A stretch of DNA of 64,000 nt from Stieleria varia. Lineage in GTDB: Bacteria; Planctomycetota; Planctomycetia; Pirellulales; Pirellulaceae. Made by a program: the position numbers and the translations under genes. The DNA lies in contig NZ_CP151726.1 in assembly GCF_038443385.1 (NCBI RefSeq), forward strand, positions 1,550,001 to 1,614,000, given 5' to 3'. The notes under the pieces are model-generated. The model saw only the letters and a program-made list of their open reading frames with translations. It made no database searches and was not told the DNA's origin. Shown one piece after another: positions 19,401 through 28,700 of the stretch; position 1 is the stretch's first letter, and each line of letters starts with the position of its first letter.

Positions 19401-20851
19401 GCAGGAACATTGTCGGCGGGCGCGTCCGCCGCTGGTTCCGCGACCATCGGGGCTCCAAACGGATCGTCGCCCGCTGCGGGAGCTGGCGTCGTGTCGGCGC
19501 CACCGAATGGATCGCCGGCACCGCCAAATGGATCGTCTCCGCCCGCAGCAGGTGCCGCACCGGCGTCAGCCGCGGGTGCACCACCGAAGATGTCGTCAAA
19601 GGGCGATGCGTCAGGGTTTTGAACGACCAAACGATTGCCGCTGACCTTTTCCAGTGACAATGCCTCCGGGTTGCCCGGGTCGGCTTCCAAAGCCATCTCG
19701 GCGACGGCCTTGGCACCACGCTTGTCGCCCCGCTGCAATGCCAACTTGCCGGCACGCACCAATTCCTCAGAACGCAGTGCCATCAGCTTTGCCGTTTCGC
19801 GTAGCATCGCGGAGTTGCTGGTGGGCAACATCAACCCGTCGGTTCCCGCGACCATCGAGACCAAACCTGGCAAGAATGCAAAGTCGGGGTGACTGGGCTC
19901 GATTTCAGTTGCAGCAACGATACGAACCGTTGCCGCAGGCGTGCTGCCGGTCAGCTTGAACGTCCCCATGCCTTTGCTCAATGCGGTGCGTCCGATCAAG
20001 ATCGAATCGCGATCCACACGCAATGGTGGCAGGCGTTTGCCGTGAATCGTCGTCATCGTGGGCAGCAGCTCGGCGTTCTGTAACCAGATCGCGGACATCT
20101 TGGCCGAGTCGCCAACGCTGCGAGCGATCGCTGCGGGCGTGTTGCCGTCAGCGGAATTCACCAAACCGACGACGCCGCCGGTTTGATTGGCGAGGATTGC
20201 CATCAGTTCGACGTTGCGAGTCGGTCCGACCGCGATGCTGTGAACAGAAATGTGATCCGCTCGCAACGCGTCAACGATCGCCGCGAACCGATCACTGTCG
20301 TGCGTGCCATCGATCGAGGAGCCGTCACCGATGTAAACGATCGAACGTGTGTGTGCTCGGGGTTGCCCGGTCAACGCCGCACGTGCGGTGTCCAGGACGG
20401 CGACCAAGTTTGTGTTGCCAAGGGGCAGTCGTCGACTCAGACCCGCGATTGCATCGTCGGTGGTCGGCGAGGAAGCCGCGTCGAATTGCCCGCTCAACGC
20501 AATCGCGTCGACGTCTCCGGCAAAAATGCGAACGCGGTCGTTGGCCCGAAGCTGTTTCAGGACGCCTTTGAGCGCGGCGACCGATTCCTTACGGAACTCG
20601 CCGACTTGGCTCGCTGATGTGTCCACGACGACGACCACGTCGGCATCGGGATCCTGAACCGCGTGCATCAAAGCATCATCCGCGGTGGGTTGAATCGACG
20701 CGGCAAAAAACACGTCCCCGCCAGGCACTTGAAAGCTGGCGACACGAACGTTTGCCCCGTCTCCTTCGGCAGCGGTGCTGACTGCATGAGGCAGCAAACA
20801 GGCTCCGACGGCGGTCAAAAATACGGCCAAGTGGTGTGCGACGTCTCGCAT
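16454..20851 (-). CDS. Very large secreted VWA-domain protein with secretin-like short domain and Gly-rich tracts
   Basis: 1465 residues from the ATG at 20851, which is preceded by GGAG and gives a good signal peptide (MRDVAHHLAVFL...); upstream codons to 20935 lack this. The VWA domain begins near residue 70 with an intact MIDAS (DTSAS at 77-81). It is followed by an Ala/Pro-rich linker (about 415-540), a coiled-coil region (about 560-680), an STN-like module (about 800-870) ending in LTYMIKDEVMQVTT, a Gly/Met-rich block of about 50 residues, TPR-like helices, and a C-terminal Gly/Leu-rich tail. The design suggests an exported adhesion or scaffold protein. An intrinsic terminator follows. 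No enzyme motif was seen. Exact role unknown. Confidence 0.82.
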   Translation of the reverse strand: MRDVAHHLAVFLTAVGACLLPHAVSTAAEGDGANVRVASFQVPGGDVFFAASIQPTADDALMHAVQDPDADVVVVVDTSASQVGEFRKESVAALKGVLKQLRANDRVRIFAGDVDAIALSGQFDAASSPTTDDAIAGLSRRLPLGNTNLVAVLDTARAALTGQPRAHTRSIVYIGDGSSIDGTHDSDRFAAIVDALRADHISVHSIAVGPTRNVELMAILANQTGGVVGLVNSADGNTPAAIARSVGDSAKMSAIWLQNAELLPTMTTIHGKRLPPLRVDRDSILIGRTALSKGMGTFKLTGSTPAATVRIVAATEIEPSHPDFAFLPGLVSMVAGTDGLMLPTSNSAMLRETAKLMALRSEELVRAGKLALQRGDKRGAKAVAEMALEADPGNPEALSLEKVSGNRLVVQNPDASPFDDIFGGAPAADAGAAPAAGGDDPFGGAGDPFGGADTTPAPAAGDDPFGAPMVAEPAADAPADNVPADNVFDTPAPATPAAPGPAAPAPAPRAAAPRAAAPPAPFAGGLVGDDELLERGSGLIDRVRADRRAMEGLLRAEVNAALREAERRLRKDPTNVPGMLKAQLARVQNLPDVDPKVRSDLEAKLQSAIQAASAAAAVYAEAQENLIQTQEAARSSQRLLEATFRREATLKTLSQQLNALIDEERYEEADGEVSLKFAAIAGDSITRDSVAGRHFTYQPLALQTYARDQRYRALRERNFVDAFSLVLKSNIPFVDDPPVVYPEAEAWQRMSRRRLERYGAIELVGDSEVERRIESALSDETSQTFVDTPLVEAVKVISDQHQIPIIVDRRALEEIGLSVDTPVTIDLKNVSLRSFLRLMLRESDLTYMIKDEVMQVTTTEAAETNLVNKVYPVGDLVVPIIQLGGGGGMGGGMGGGMGGGMGGGMGGGMGGGGMGGGMMGGGMGGGGAFAVPDDISLQSKASAEATSASSTTANKAIVNAMPLTVTATEGQSRLQAWQQHFEDVEINSAEDLTLLDQQIRATVSQLSVKATAADESGDQKKALGHFSEARDVIAAAISAGHVQPWMYQAYAISLKATGAPTSEVERALLSAVDFAENPEDVLNVAARLEDIGSDAAALRLCQRVSQIDEYRREPYVMGLRIAERMDDVAGLTWACKGVLSQAWPEKFQPVAEKARLLARATYGRMIEEGRTEEAAAFSKTLKLASSHDVIVRVSWTGDADIDVVVEEPSGTVCSLENLSTAGGGTLLGDAFPGRSQDDTGAVSETYICPKGFSGNYRMLLRRVWGNVATGTVSVEILTDAGRESQRFIRQDIPLTEKDALVTFAVKEGQREEKIGEAQLAHLRDVQREMNDEMLGQFIGNNDASAQVLSDLFSDVQRLTGGGVANPINPFFGRNAVGFRPDISILPEGASLSGLAIISADRRYVRITPQPFFSQIGDVATFNFVDGTGTTGGGGGGGGGLGGLGGGGGGGLGGGGGGLGGGGLGN
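18070..18205 (-). repeat. Gly-Met rich coding repeat inside the VWA gene
   Basis: Tandem GGCGGCATG-like units (seen on the + strand as cat-gcc-gcc-gcc variations) encode GGGMGGGMGGGM runs. Unit copies differ mainly in third positions, so selection appears to act on the protein. Likely prone to length variation. Confidence 0.75.
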
Positions 20852-21648
20852 CTGCAAATTCTCCGCGGTGGTAGAAAACACGCCGAACGTGCTTTCCTCG
20901 GGTAAACCGACGCGACCGAAATACTTTCGGCCCATCCAGCCCGACGAGCCTCCCTGTGAAACTCCCCTGGAATAGGGTGCTGCACAGCCGAAACCGTCGG
21001 CGGTTTGAGTTGGTCAAGGAAAAGGGAAATCGAGTAGATCTCTCAGCAGAGTTTATTTCCGCTGAAACCTTCTCGCTACGATAAAAACGACCTTTCGAGC
21101 TGTCTCCGCAAATCTGCGGCTGATTTTGACTGTTGCATTTTGCTACACCTGTCTCAAAGTAACGCAACAGTCCGACTCGAACGACCGTTTCCCCCTGTGC
21201 TTTCCATTAGAAAGCGATTCCTATGCCAAAATCGGCAGAGAGTTGAGCCCGTCCGCCCAAAAACTGGCAACGCAGCCAGAATTGGTCCGATTTTGATCCC
21301 GAGGACGGCGGGCGGAACCGTTTCGCCCGGGCACCGACATCGTTTGACGCCTAGTGCATCGTCCAGTCTTAGAACGTGGGTTCGGTAGATGAGCCGTTTT
21401 GGCGTTAGCCACGGTTTTCGTGACACAACCGTGGCTAACGCCAAAACGGCTAACCCCAAAATCAAGACCGGACGATGCACTAGCCGCAGGCGCCAGTGCC
21501 GCTGCCAACCGGATTGCGCCGCAGAGCCAAACGCCGCTTCCGCTTCCGCCTGCGGCTGCGGGTCAAACGCAACTGGACGAACCGTGGGAAAGAAATGACT
21601 CACAATGAACGCCGAAACGATGGGCCATTCTCGTGGTCGACTTACCGG
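20852..21648. other. Gene-free gap of about 800 bases with a nested palindromic element
   Basis: It separates the VWA gene (start 20851) from the Thr-Gln-Pro repeat protein (stop 21649), both on the - strand. No convincing gene is seen. The only notable structure is the nested palindrome at 21351-21483, listed separately. Confidence 0.6.
21351..21483. repeat. 133-base nested palindromic element (GTTAGCC variant)
   Basis: Outer arms 21351-21370 and 21464-21483 match at 19 of 20 positions. Inner arms 21393-21416 and 21427-21450 are perfect over 24 bases. The inner core GGCGTTAGCCACGG resembles the GGCGCTAGCC core of the palindromes at 7432 and 53440. Two-level arms and a length near 130 bases resemble a MITE or a pair of inverted REP units. 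Confidence 0.85.
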
Positions 21649-22761
21649 TCAGTTCTTGCGGTCAAACTGCAATCGCAACGCGATCTTGCCGTCGCTGCCC
21701 GTCAACGACCAAGCAAACGACTTGGCATCCGCTTGTCCCAGCAAGCCAGCGATCTGCGTCCCATCGTCTCCCACCAGGGTCATCTTGCCATCGCTGATTG
21801 CGGCCTTGCCCTTGGACACCGTGGTCTTTCCTGCCTTGGTGTGAGCCAATTGAAACCGGTTGTTTTCGTCCAATCGAATCGCGAACGCTTCCGTTTCACT
21901 CCGTTTTGCCGACCAAGTTCCTGCCAAACTGACGGGCTTGTTGGGCTCCGTGGCGGTCGAGTTGCCGGTGGTAGACGTCAACCTGGTCGGCTGGTTGGTT
22001 GGCTGAGTTGTGGGCTGAGTTGTGGGCTGAGTTGTGGGCTGAGTTGTGGGCTGAGTTGTGGGCAGTGAGACCTGGGGCACGCTCGGTTTTGTCTCGACGT
22101 TGGCGTCCGCAATGGCGATGGATGTCTCGGCAGACTTGGGGGCGTTGCTGTTGGCGAGCAGCAACTGGGATTTTTTCATGGCGAACCACGTTTCACCACT
22201 CCCGGTCGCGACGGCGGTCACGCGATCGATCGCGTCGCTGATGTCCTGGTTGCCAACGGATTGGTTGCTGATCCAGTAACGCAGCACGATCAATTTGGCG
22301 GGGCGGTCATACACCACGCTCAATTGGGGGTGCTGGGCGACTTCGCCCAGCAAACTGGTCAGCTTGATCACATCGAGTTTTGATTCGTCGACGACTTTCA
22401 CCAACGGCATCTCGATCTGAATGCGTTTGGATTCGACTTCAACGAAAAAGTACGTGGGAAGTTTCCAGTTCTTTTTTAGCACCTCGATGACCACATCCGG
22501 TCCAGCGGTCTGTGTTTGAAAGCCGAGGGCTTGCAAGCGATCCATCATGGTCTGCTTGTCGGTGATCGATTGCTGGGAGCCTGATTTGGTGGTGGACACT
22601 TCGGCAGCGTCGGACGCGGAAGCCGGTTCATCGTCGACAACGACTTGTGCCATCGAGATTTTGCTGAACAGATCGGCTTCGGCGGCGGTCGCCGGCAGGC
22701 AGGAAATGCAAGCAATGGGCAGTGCAGCGAGGATCGCGAGGAATGATTTGGCGCGTTTCAT
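21649..22761 (-). CDS. Secreted protein of unknown function with Thr-Thr-Gln-Pro repeat linker
   Basis: 370 residues with a signal peptide (basic start, hydrophobic core, cleavage near TAA-E at about 27). Residues about 60-200 form one domain (VIEVLKKNWKLPTYFFVEVESKRIQIEMPLV). Residues 233-255 are a tandem TTQP linker. Residues about 270-370 form a small beta-rich domain (LAGTWSAKRSETEAFAIRLDENNRF) resembling lipocalin/DUF-type 'LAGTW' domains of planctomycete proteins. The linker joins two independent domains. Function unknown. Confidence 0.75.
   Translation of the reverse strand: MKRAKSFLAILAALPIACISCLPATAAEADLFSKISMAQVVVDDEPASASDAAEVSTTKSGSQQSITDKQTMMDRLQALGFQTQTAGPDVVIEVLKKNWKLPTYFFVEVESKRIQIEMPLVKVVDESKLDVIKLTSLLGEVAQHPQLSVVYDRPAKLIVLRYWISNQSVGNQDISDAIDRVTAVATGSGETWFAMKKSQLLLANSNAPKSAETSIAIADANVETKPSVPQVSLPTTQPTTQPTTQPTTQPTTQPTNQPTRLTSTTGNSTATEPNKPVSLAGTWSAKRSETEAFAIRLDENNRFQLAHTKAGKTTVSKGKAAISDGKMTLVGDDGTQIAGLLGQADAKSFAWSLTGSDGKIALRLQFDRKN
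22001..22060. repeat. 12-base tandem repeat, five copies, in coding sequence
   Basis: Five exact units (ggctgagttgtg on the + strand) encode TTQP on the - strand. Because 12 is a multiple of 3, slippage would change linker length without a frameshift. Confidence 0.92.
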
Positions 22762-22918
22762 GGCAATCGCAGTGTTTTGAGGGCCGACAAACAGTTCAGT
22801 CCGATGCCAGGCACCTGACTGAGATGCTCAGCGGCCCCCATCGGCGTTTGTTACAGAAATTGACCTCGTTTCTGGCATTTGGACTGCGTTTCTTGCCGAA
22901 TCCTTGCCGATGCTCACC

Positions 22919-22946
22919 TTGTTGGTCGCTAAAACGCGTCTACACT
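22919..22946 (+). promoter_or_regulatory. Possible sigma-70 promoter of a non-coding transcript
   Basis: TTGTTG at 22919-22924 and TACACT at 22941-22946 are spaced by 16 bases. It points towards a stretch without a gene that ends in a T-tailed hairpin at 23115-23160. Assignment rests on motif match alone. Confidence 0.35.
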
Positions 22947-22952
22947 GACATA

Positions 22953-23160
22953 CGTGAGACTTGAAGAAGACTCACGCGCTTTGGTCTTTCCAATTCGGCA
23001 GAGGGATCATTTATAGGGTTCGCCAAAGTCACTTAAAGGCTTGTGCCGTAGCACGCTGAGACTTTCGCGTTTCTCCCAGCGGCTCCATTTTGCCGCCGAC
23101 GGATCAAAGCAACTAGCCGGTCGACAGTTCCCTTGTGGTTCATGTCGCCCGGCTTTTTTT
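22953..23160 (+). ncRNA. Candidate small RNA or regulatory leader (about 208 nt)
   Basis: The stretch begins after a possible promoter, contains no credible gene and ends at an intrinsic terminator. Short hairpins are visible: cgtgag/ctcacg at 22953-22976, ctttgg/ccaaag at 22979-23028 and gtgc/gcac at 23043-23054. I could not match it to 6S, SRP, RNase P or tmRNA. Alternatively it is a leader with an attenuator in front of the gene at 23258. Confidence 0.33.
23115..23160 (+). terminator. Intrinsic terminator without an upstream gene
   Basis: Arms 23115-23126 and 23143-23154 pair at 11 of 12 positions around a 16-base loop and run directly into seven T. The nearest gene upstream (22761) points the other way, so the terminator must serve a non-coding transcript or attenuate the gene at 23258. 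Confidence 0.7.
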
Positions 23161-23257
23161 ATGCGCCGCCGCACCGGTTCCGTCGTGCCCGTCATGCGTC
23201 TATCGTTTTGTGTTCAAACTGCCATTACACCACCGCGTTTTTTTCAACCACTCTCTC

Positions 23258-23776
23258 ATGTCTGACGAACCGAACGGGTCGAATGAGTCGAACGACCCGA
23301 ATGAGTCGAACGGGGCGACGCCGAAACTCGCACCCACCCTGCGACTGTCACGTTTCGGACTCGTCGTCGCGTTGGCTGGGATGGTCGCGACCGGCTTGCT
23401 GGTGTACGCGATCTTTCCCTCCAGTGTGGGTGGCCCGCCGTTGCCGGTGGCGGTTCGTTTGGAAAAGCAGCCGGTTCAAACCACTGCGGGCGATCGCGCG
23501 TTGTTGACCGAAGTCATCGCGGTGCAAAACATCGCCGACCACGAGCTAAAGAAAATCGCGATCGAAATCAACGGACAGTATTTGATGTTCAATGAAGCCC
23601 CATTGGTCGCAGGCGATTCACTGGTACTGCCGTTGCGTGTTTTCACCGACAAACGTAGCAGCCAGCGATACGACCCGATCCGCTATCCGGTGGAGGAAGT
23701 GATCGTGCGAGGCCAGTTGCCCAGCAACGCCCGCGGCGTGAGCGAGTTTTCGTTCGCAGCGGAGGAACCAGAATAG
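23258..23776 (+). CDS. Single-pass membrane protein of unknown function
   Basis: 172 residues from the ATG at 23258. The first 22 residues are an Asn/Ser/Asp/Glu/Gly repeat (NGSNESNDPNESNG, from near-repeats of a 12-15 base unit), followed by one membrane helix (about 34-53) and a soluble domain (about 60-172) that looks like an immunoglobulin-type beta sandwich (LLTEVIAVQNIADHELKKIAIEING). A T-tailed hairpin lies 98 bases upstream, so expression could be attenuated. Convergent with the kinase gene. Family not recognised. Confidence 0.7.
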   Translation: MSDEPNGSNESNDPNESNGATPKLAPTLRLSRFGLVVALAGMVATGLLVYAIFPSSVGGPPLPVAVRLEKQPVQTTAGDRALLTEVIAVQNIADHELKKIAIEINGQYLMFNEAPLVAGDSLVLPLRVFTDKRSSQRYDPIRYPVEEVIVRGQLPSNARGVSEFSFAAEEPE

Positions 23777-23825
23777 CGCGCTCGCAGCATCGATGTAGCT
23801 TAGGATCGCTTCCTCAGTAAATGGC

Positions 23826-23880
23826 GTAGTGGATTTCGCCAGGAATCCCGTCGTCAAGGAATTCTGGCGAATCCCATTAC
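23826..23880. repeat. Dispersed repeat, copy 2, with an inverted degenerate partner
   Basis: The right part (23858-23880) is identical to 5742-5764. The left part (23826-23848) matches its reverse complement at 18 of 23 positions, so this copy is a hairpin. It lies between convergent stops (23776 and 23900). Confidence 0.8.
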
Positions 23881-23899
23881 CACGTTTGTCAGTTGTTGT

Positions 23900-25504
23900 T
23901 TAGTCGCGATATCGATAGTGGCGTCCCAGCGACCAGAGGCTGACGAGCCACATGGTGCCGAACATCAGCGGTGCGACGGTGGGTTGATAAGCAGCCAGCA
24001 GTGCAACGACAAAAAAGCCCAGGCCAAAGAGCGCTGACCCGCCCCAGACGTGACCCGCCATCGCAATGAATCCGAATCCGCTCAGCGCCGATGCCAACGG
24101 AAAGAGGGTGAGGTGCTCGATCTTGTTTAGAAAGAGCATCACGTTGACAACGGCCAATGCAGAAATGTATCCCAGCCAAATCGACCAAACGGGACGTTCT
24201 GCCACGGTGCGTGGCAGAATGGAACCGCTACGGACGTGATAGATCCAGGCAAAGATCACGGCAAACATGGTGAATCGAGGCAGCCAATACGCGGCCCACT
24301 TGGGGAAATCGTTGATCGCCAGAAAAAAGATCGCCACGTGTGTCACGAAGATGACCGCGCCGATGATGAACAAGGTTGCCTGCCACGCTTCGAACTGTTG
24401 CTGATGCTGGTCGCGTCGGATTTCACGCGCGACGCGATCAATCAACCCGCTGCTGGTGGCGAGTATTTCTTCGCCGCGCAAGAAACGATCCAAGTCCTCC
24501 GCCATCACCGACGCGGTGGAGTAGCGTTGGGACGGTTCGCTCCGCATCGCTTGAAGACAAATGTTTTCAAGGTCCGCAGGGATTTCGCGGCGATACTGTC
24601 TCGGTGCCTCGGGTTCTTCTTGGACGACTTTCTGCAAAATCTCTGCCGCGGTTTTTCCTTCGTGCGGCGGATGCCCGGTCAACAAGGCATACAGGATCGC
24701 GCCCAACGAATAAACGTCGGTCGCCACATCACCTGCTGATTGCCCGGATGCTTGTTCAGGGCTCATGTAGTGGGGCGTCCCCAACACTTGACCCGTCCGC
24801 GTGATCATCGTGCCTTCACGATGCCATTTGGCCAAGCCGAAATCGGTGACCAACGGCCGATCGTCCTTGCACAGCAGAATGTTCTCGGGCTTCAAATCAC
24901 GATGCACGATTCCTTCGTCGTGCGCGTAGGCGACCGCCCGAGCGACGTCACGCACGATCCTTGCTGAGACGGTGTCGTCAAAGGTCGGGCGATTGACGTG
25001 ATGTTGCAACGTCGGTCCTTCCACCAACGTCATGGAAAAGTACTCGTAGCCTTTCCATGATCCGATCTCGTGGATCGAAATGATGCCGGGATGATGAAGC
25101 CGCGCAGCCGCTTCGGCCTCGATGCGAAACCGTTTGCGTTCCTCGGCACCGGCGAGCAAGCCGGAGCTGATCAGTTTCAAAGCCACCGGGCGTTGCAATC
25201 CCTGTTGCCTGGCACGGTAGACCACACCCATCCCGCCCCTGGCGATCTCCGCTTCGATCTCATACGGTCCGACTTGGGTTCCCACCAAAGACGTCGGTTC
25301 GGGCGGCGGTGTGTTTTCCATCCAGTGGTGGTTGCGAAAAAACGACCGCAGTTCTTCCGCGTGCTCCGGATTGGCCAACAGATAGTCCGCCGGATCGGGG
25401 CGCTCTCCACGTTCCAAACGCTCGACGTAGTCCGCCATGATCACGTCCAGCGGATCATCGTCGGCTCCGGATTCGTCGTAATGGGTCGGGGATTCGCTGG
25501 CCAT
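23900..25504 (-). CDS. Serine/threonine protein kinase with C-terminal membrane domain
   Basis: Hanks-type kinase, 534 residues. N-terminal 60 residues are an acidic helical lead (DYVERLERGERPDPADYL) typical of planctomycete kinases. Kinase domain about 80-350: Gly loop ARGGMGVVYRA (88-98), Lys110, HRDLKPEN (201-208, catalytic Asp203), DFG (221-223), GTPHYMSPEQ (242-251). All catalytic residues are present, so it should be active. Residues about 375-525 hold four to six hydrophobic helices, anchoring it with the kinase domain in the cytoplasm. No sensor domain such as PASTA is visible, so the membrane helices may sense. Substrate unknown. Confidence 0.93.
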   Translation of the reverse strand: MASESPTHYDESGADDDPLDVIMADYVERLERGERPDPADYLLANPEHAEELRSFFRNHHWMENTPPPEPTSLVGTQVGPYEIEAEIARGGMGVVYRARQQGLQRPVALKLISSGLLAGAEERKRFRIEAEAAARLHHPGIISIHEIGSWKGYEYFSMTLVEGPTLQHHVNRPTFDDTVSARIVRDVARAVAYAHDEGIVHRDLKPENILLCKDDRPLVTDFGLAKWHREGTMITRTGQVLGTPHYMSPEQASGQSAGDVATDVYSLGAILYALLTGHPPHEGKTAAEILQKVVQEEPEAPRQYRREIPADLENICLQAMRSEPSQRYSTASVMAEDLDRFLRGEEILATSSGLIDRVAREIRRDQHQQQFEAWQATLFIIGAVIFVTHVAIFFLAINDFPKWAAYWLPRFTMFAVIFAWIYHVRSGSILPRTVAERPVWSIWLGYISALAVVNVMLFLNKIEHLTLFPLASALSGFGFIAMAGHVWGGSALFGLGFFVVALLAAYQPTVAPLMFGTMWLVSLWSLGRHYRYRD

Positions 25505-25728
25505 GTGGGCAGTATAACGTGCGTATACGCTCTCCAGCGAACCTTTGACGAGGACAAAGTGATTTCGGTCGGCCTCGGCGCATGCTTTGCCACTATTCGG
25601 GCTCTATGCTCGGATGATCGTCAGGAATCTCGCTGATCGATCGATGGCGATGTTCCGCTGCCTTCCCAGAGCGACCCTCCCAATCCTCCGCCATCCACTC
25701 CTCCCTGCCGTGTGCTAAAGGCGTCCCG

Positions 25729-28700
25729 ATGGAAATATCGCTCCTCTTGCTTGTGCTCTTTTTGTTCTTGTGGGCGATCGTCACGCTTGTCGGTCATGCA
25801 ACATGGGTCTTCATTCGATCCATGTTTACCGACTCATCCAGCCCACACGCTCAGGCACAGCGGCAAGCGACCGCTGATATCGAAGCAGCCGATCGCGTTC
25901 TGAATCGTTTGGAACGCGAAGGCGTGATGTCGACACAAGCCGTCGCGATTTTGCGTGGCAATGTCGCCAAGCTCTCGGGCGCCCCGCCGTCACTGCGTCA
26001 ATCAAAATTCCCGTCCGTCGATCGCGTGGTAGCTGATTATTTGGTCGACAAGCATCCGCAGCCAGCGACTTCTCAGCCAGCGAGTTCGCAGCCAGCGAGT
26101 TCGCAGCCAGAGACTTTTCAAACAGAGACGCCTCCTCATGCGCCCCCGCCGGTGGAACGCACGGTCGAGAAAGCAGCTTTCGCGGCACCTCCGCAATCCG
26201 CTGACCGACCGGACACCCCGTTGGCAACTTCGCCGTCTCAGCCAAGTCCATTTTCCGTCCCGCTTGAGTCGTCGACGGAGGAAACTGTTTCTACCCAGGT
26301 CGAAACGGTCGCGTCGCCGCCCACACTGTCCAAAGCCGAGATCATTCGATCGTTCTTGGCGGCGCACAACGTGCGTTGGGGCGAGTTGGTCGCCGGGTTG
26401 CTGATCGTGATCTGTTCGGTTGGCTTGGTGTTGAGCTTGTGGAACACGATCGTCACGACGCATCGCGCGATCCCGTCGTTGATCTTTGCCGCCGCCAACA
26501 CAGCGATCTTTGCCGCAGCCCTGTACACGCTGTCGCGATGGAAACTTCGGCACACCAGTCGTGCGATGTTGTTGATCGCGACGTTGCTGGTGCCTCTGGG
26601 GATCCTTGCCGGACTGGCCAGCGCGGGAACGGACGCGACGGCAGTGTCCTTGGATGACCCGATCACGATCGGTTCGATTCTTGTCGGCGGAATCGTTTAC
26701 ATGACGTTACTATGGTTCGGCGGGCGCGGACTGGTCGGTCGCCGGGACGCGTTGCCGATGATCTTGAGTGTTGCGGGACCGGCAATGATGTTGCCGCTGG
26801 TTCCAGCCGCGATCCGGATGGACGGACGTGCTCCGATCCTGTTGATCTTGGTCGGATCGGTCTCGTTGCTGGCCGCGCTGGCTTGGCAGTTGAGGATTTC
26901 TTATCGAGAGAAATGTCCGACGCCGGGATTGTCCGCCACGCGACGCCGTATCGTGATCTTGTCCGTCGGTGCATTCTCACTCTCCGCGCTGACCGCCAAC
27001 ATCCTGTATCTGTGGGGCGTGACAACACAAAATGCGATTGCGGTTTCGATCGCATTGATCCCGGCATGGGTTGGCGTCGCCGAATTTGCACTTTCGATTC
27101 GCAACTGGAACAAACGTCCCCGCTTGGCGATGGCAGGCACCGTGATCAGCATCATCGCCTTGGGCGGCGTTCTTGCGGCGATGCCGGCGGCGTTGATTTC
27201 CTCGTCGTGGTTGTGGACGTGGGCGATCGTGGCCAGCGTCTCGCTGGTGATCGGGGCGATCGGATTTCGACACCGTCAGTGGATTTCTGTAGCATCGGTT
27301 CCCGTCGGCGTGACCACCGTCCTGGCGTCACAAACGTTCTTCGCCACACATGCTTGGGATGACCTGGCGCTGTGGCAACGCGTGATCGGTGGACAACCGA
27401 TGGTCGCGGCCTTTGTGATCGGTTTGGTGATCGCGGTAGTGGCGTGGATCGTTCCGAAGCGTTGGAACAGAGTCGTATGGAACGCAATCGCGGCTGGTTT
27501 CATCGCACTGGGCGCGATCAACGTCGTCGTGCTTTCCATCGCGCCAGCGAGTTGGCTGGGAGTGGTGCCGGCGACTGCGGTCACCGGACTGGCGGTCGTC
27601 GCGATCTTGGCTGCGTGTGCTGCATCGGTGTTGGTTCGCAAGTCATCGATGGAGCACCATGGGGCAATCGCGGACGCCTTGGCGATCGCGGTGATCCCGC
27701 TGGTCATGATGGGCTGGTGTTCGGTCTTTCATCCGATCAGCATCGGACTGCCGCTTGCATCGGCACGGGTCTGGTTGATCACTTCGCTCGCGATCGCGGC
27801 CACCTTGGTCACGATGACGGAGGGGCTGCGTAAATTTCAGTCGCCCACCGCTCTGCTTGCTTGGCAATCCGCCGTTGGATTCTTTTCCGCCATCGCCGTC
27901 TGCTTTAGTCTCTCAATGGTCCGCATCGACTGGACCGTTTCGGCGTGGGGATTGCTTGCGGTGACCCTATTGCTTGGCTGGATCGCGTTTCTCAATCGCA
28001 GTCGCGAATGGTTAATGGCAACTCAGGGCACATCTCTTTCACTGGCCGCGTTGATCGGATGGGGGCGATTTCACGAAACATTATTTACATCCGATGCTTG
28101 GCGAAGTTCTCTCGCGCTGTGGGGCTGGGGCACGCTGCTGGCGGCCACCCTGGTGGCCTGGTTGCTGTTGCGTGAAGTGAGCCGGGGCGTGCGGCGGACA
28201 AAACTTCGTGGAACACGTTTCGCTTGGCTGGATCATCGCACGGTCGCTCCCACACGGATGTTGGAAACAGTGCTGGGGGCGGGCATGTTGGTTTTCGTGA
28301 TCCTTGCCACGGCACACGGCTATCTGTCCATGCTGTTGGGCGTCGCCGCAGTGGACAACACTCGGTTCTACGCGCCGGTGATCGTACCACTGATCAGCTT
28401 CGCTGCTGCCGCTCTGGCCACGGGGTTGTTCAGACGCCATATCAGGTCGGCTGTTTGGTCAGTCGGTACGTTGCTCGGGGTCGTGGGGATCGTGTGGATT
28501 TCAAATCAAATCGCTCAACGAACCTTGGTCGATGCGGCGGAGCAACTGGTATTGGCCACTTCGTTCGCCACGGTCGGCTGCATCGGTTTGGCGGCGTGGT
28601 TGGGTGGATTGCGCAGCAAGATGTCGGAACGTGATGTGGTCGCAGCCGCGTCGATGACGACATCGCCATTGTTGATTGCAGCCGGTACGGGCGCGACCCT

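Noticed and set aside
17723-19657. 644-codon open frame on the + strand
   Set aside because: Antisense to the VWA/Gly-rich gene, which has a signal peptide, MIDAS and terminator; the reverse frame shows His/Arg-rich shadow composition.
22001-22060. Regulatory tandem array
   Set aside because: The units are in frame inside a coding region and encode a TTQP linker.
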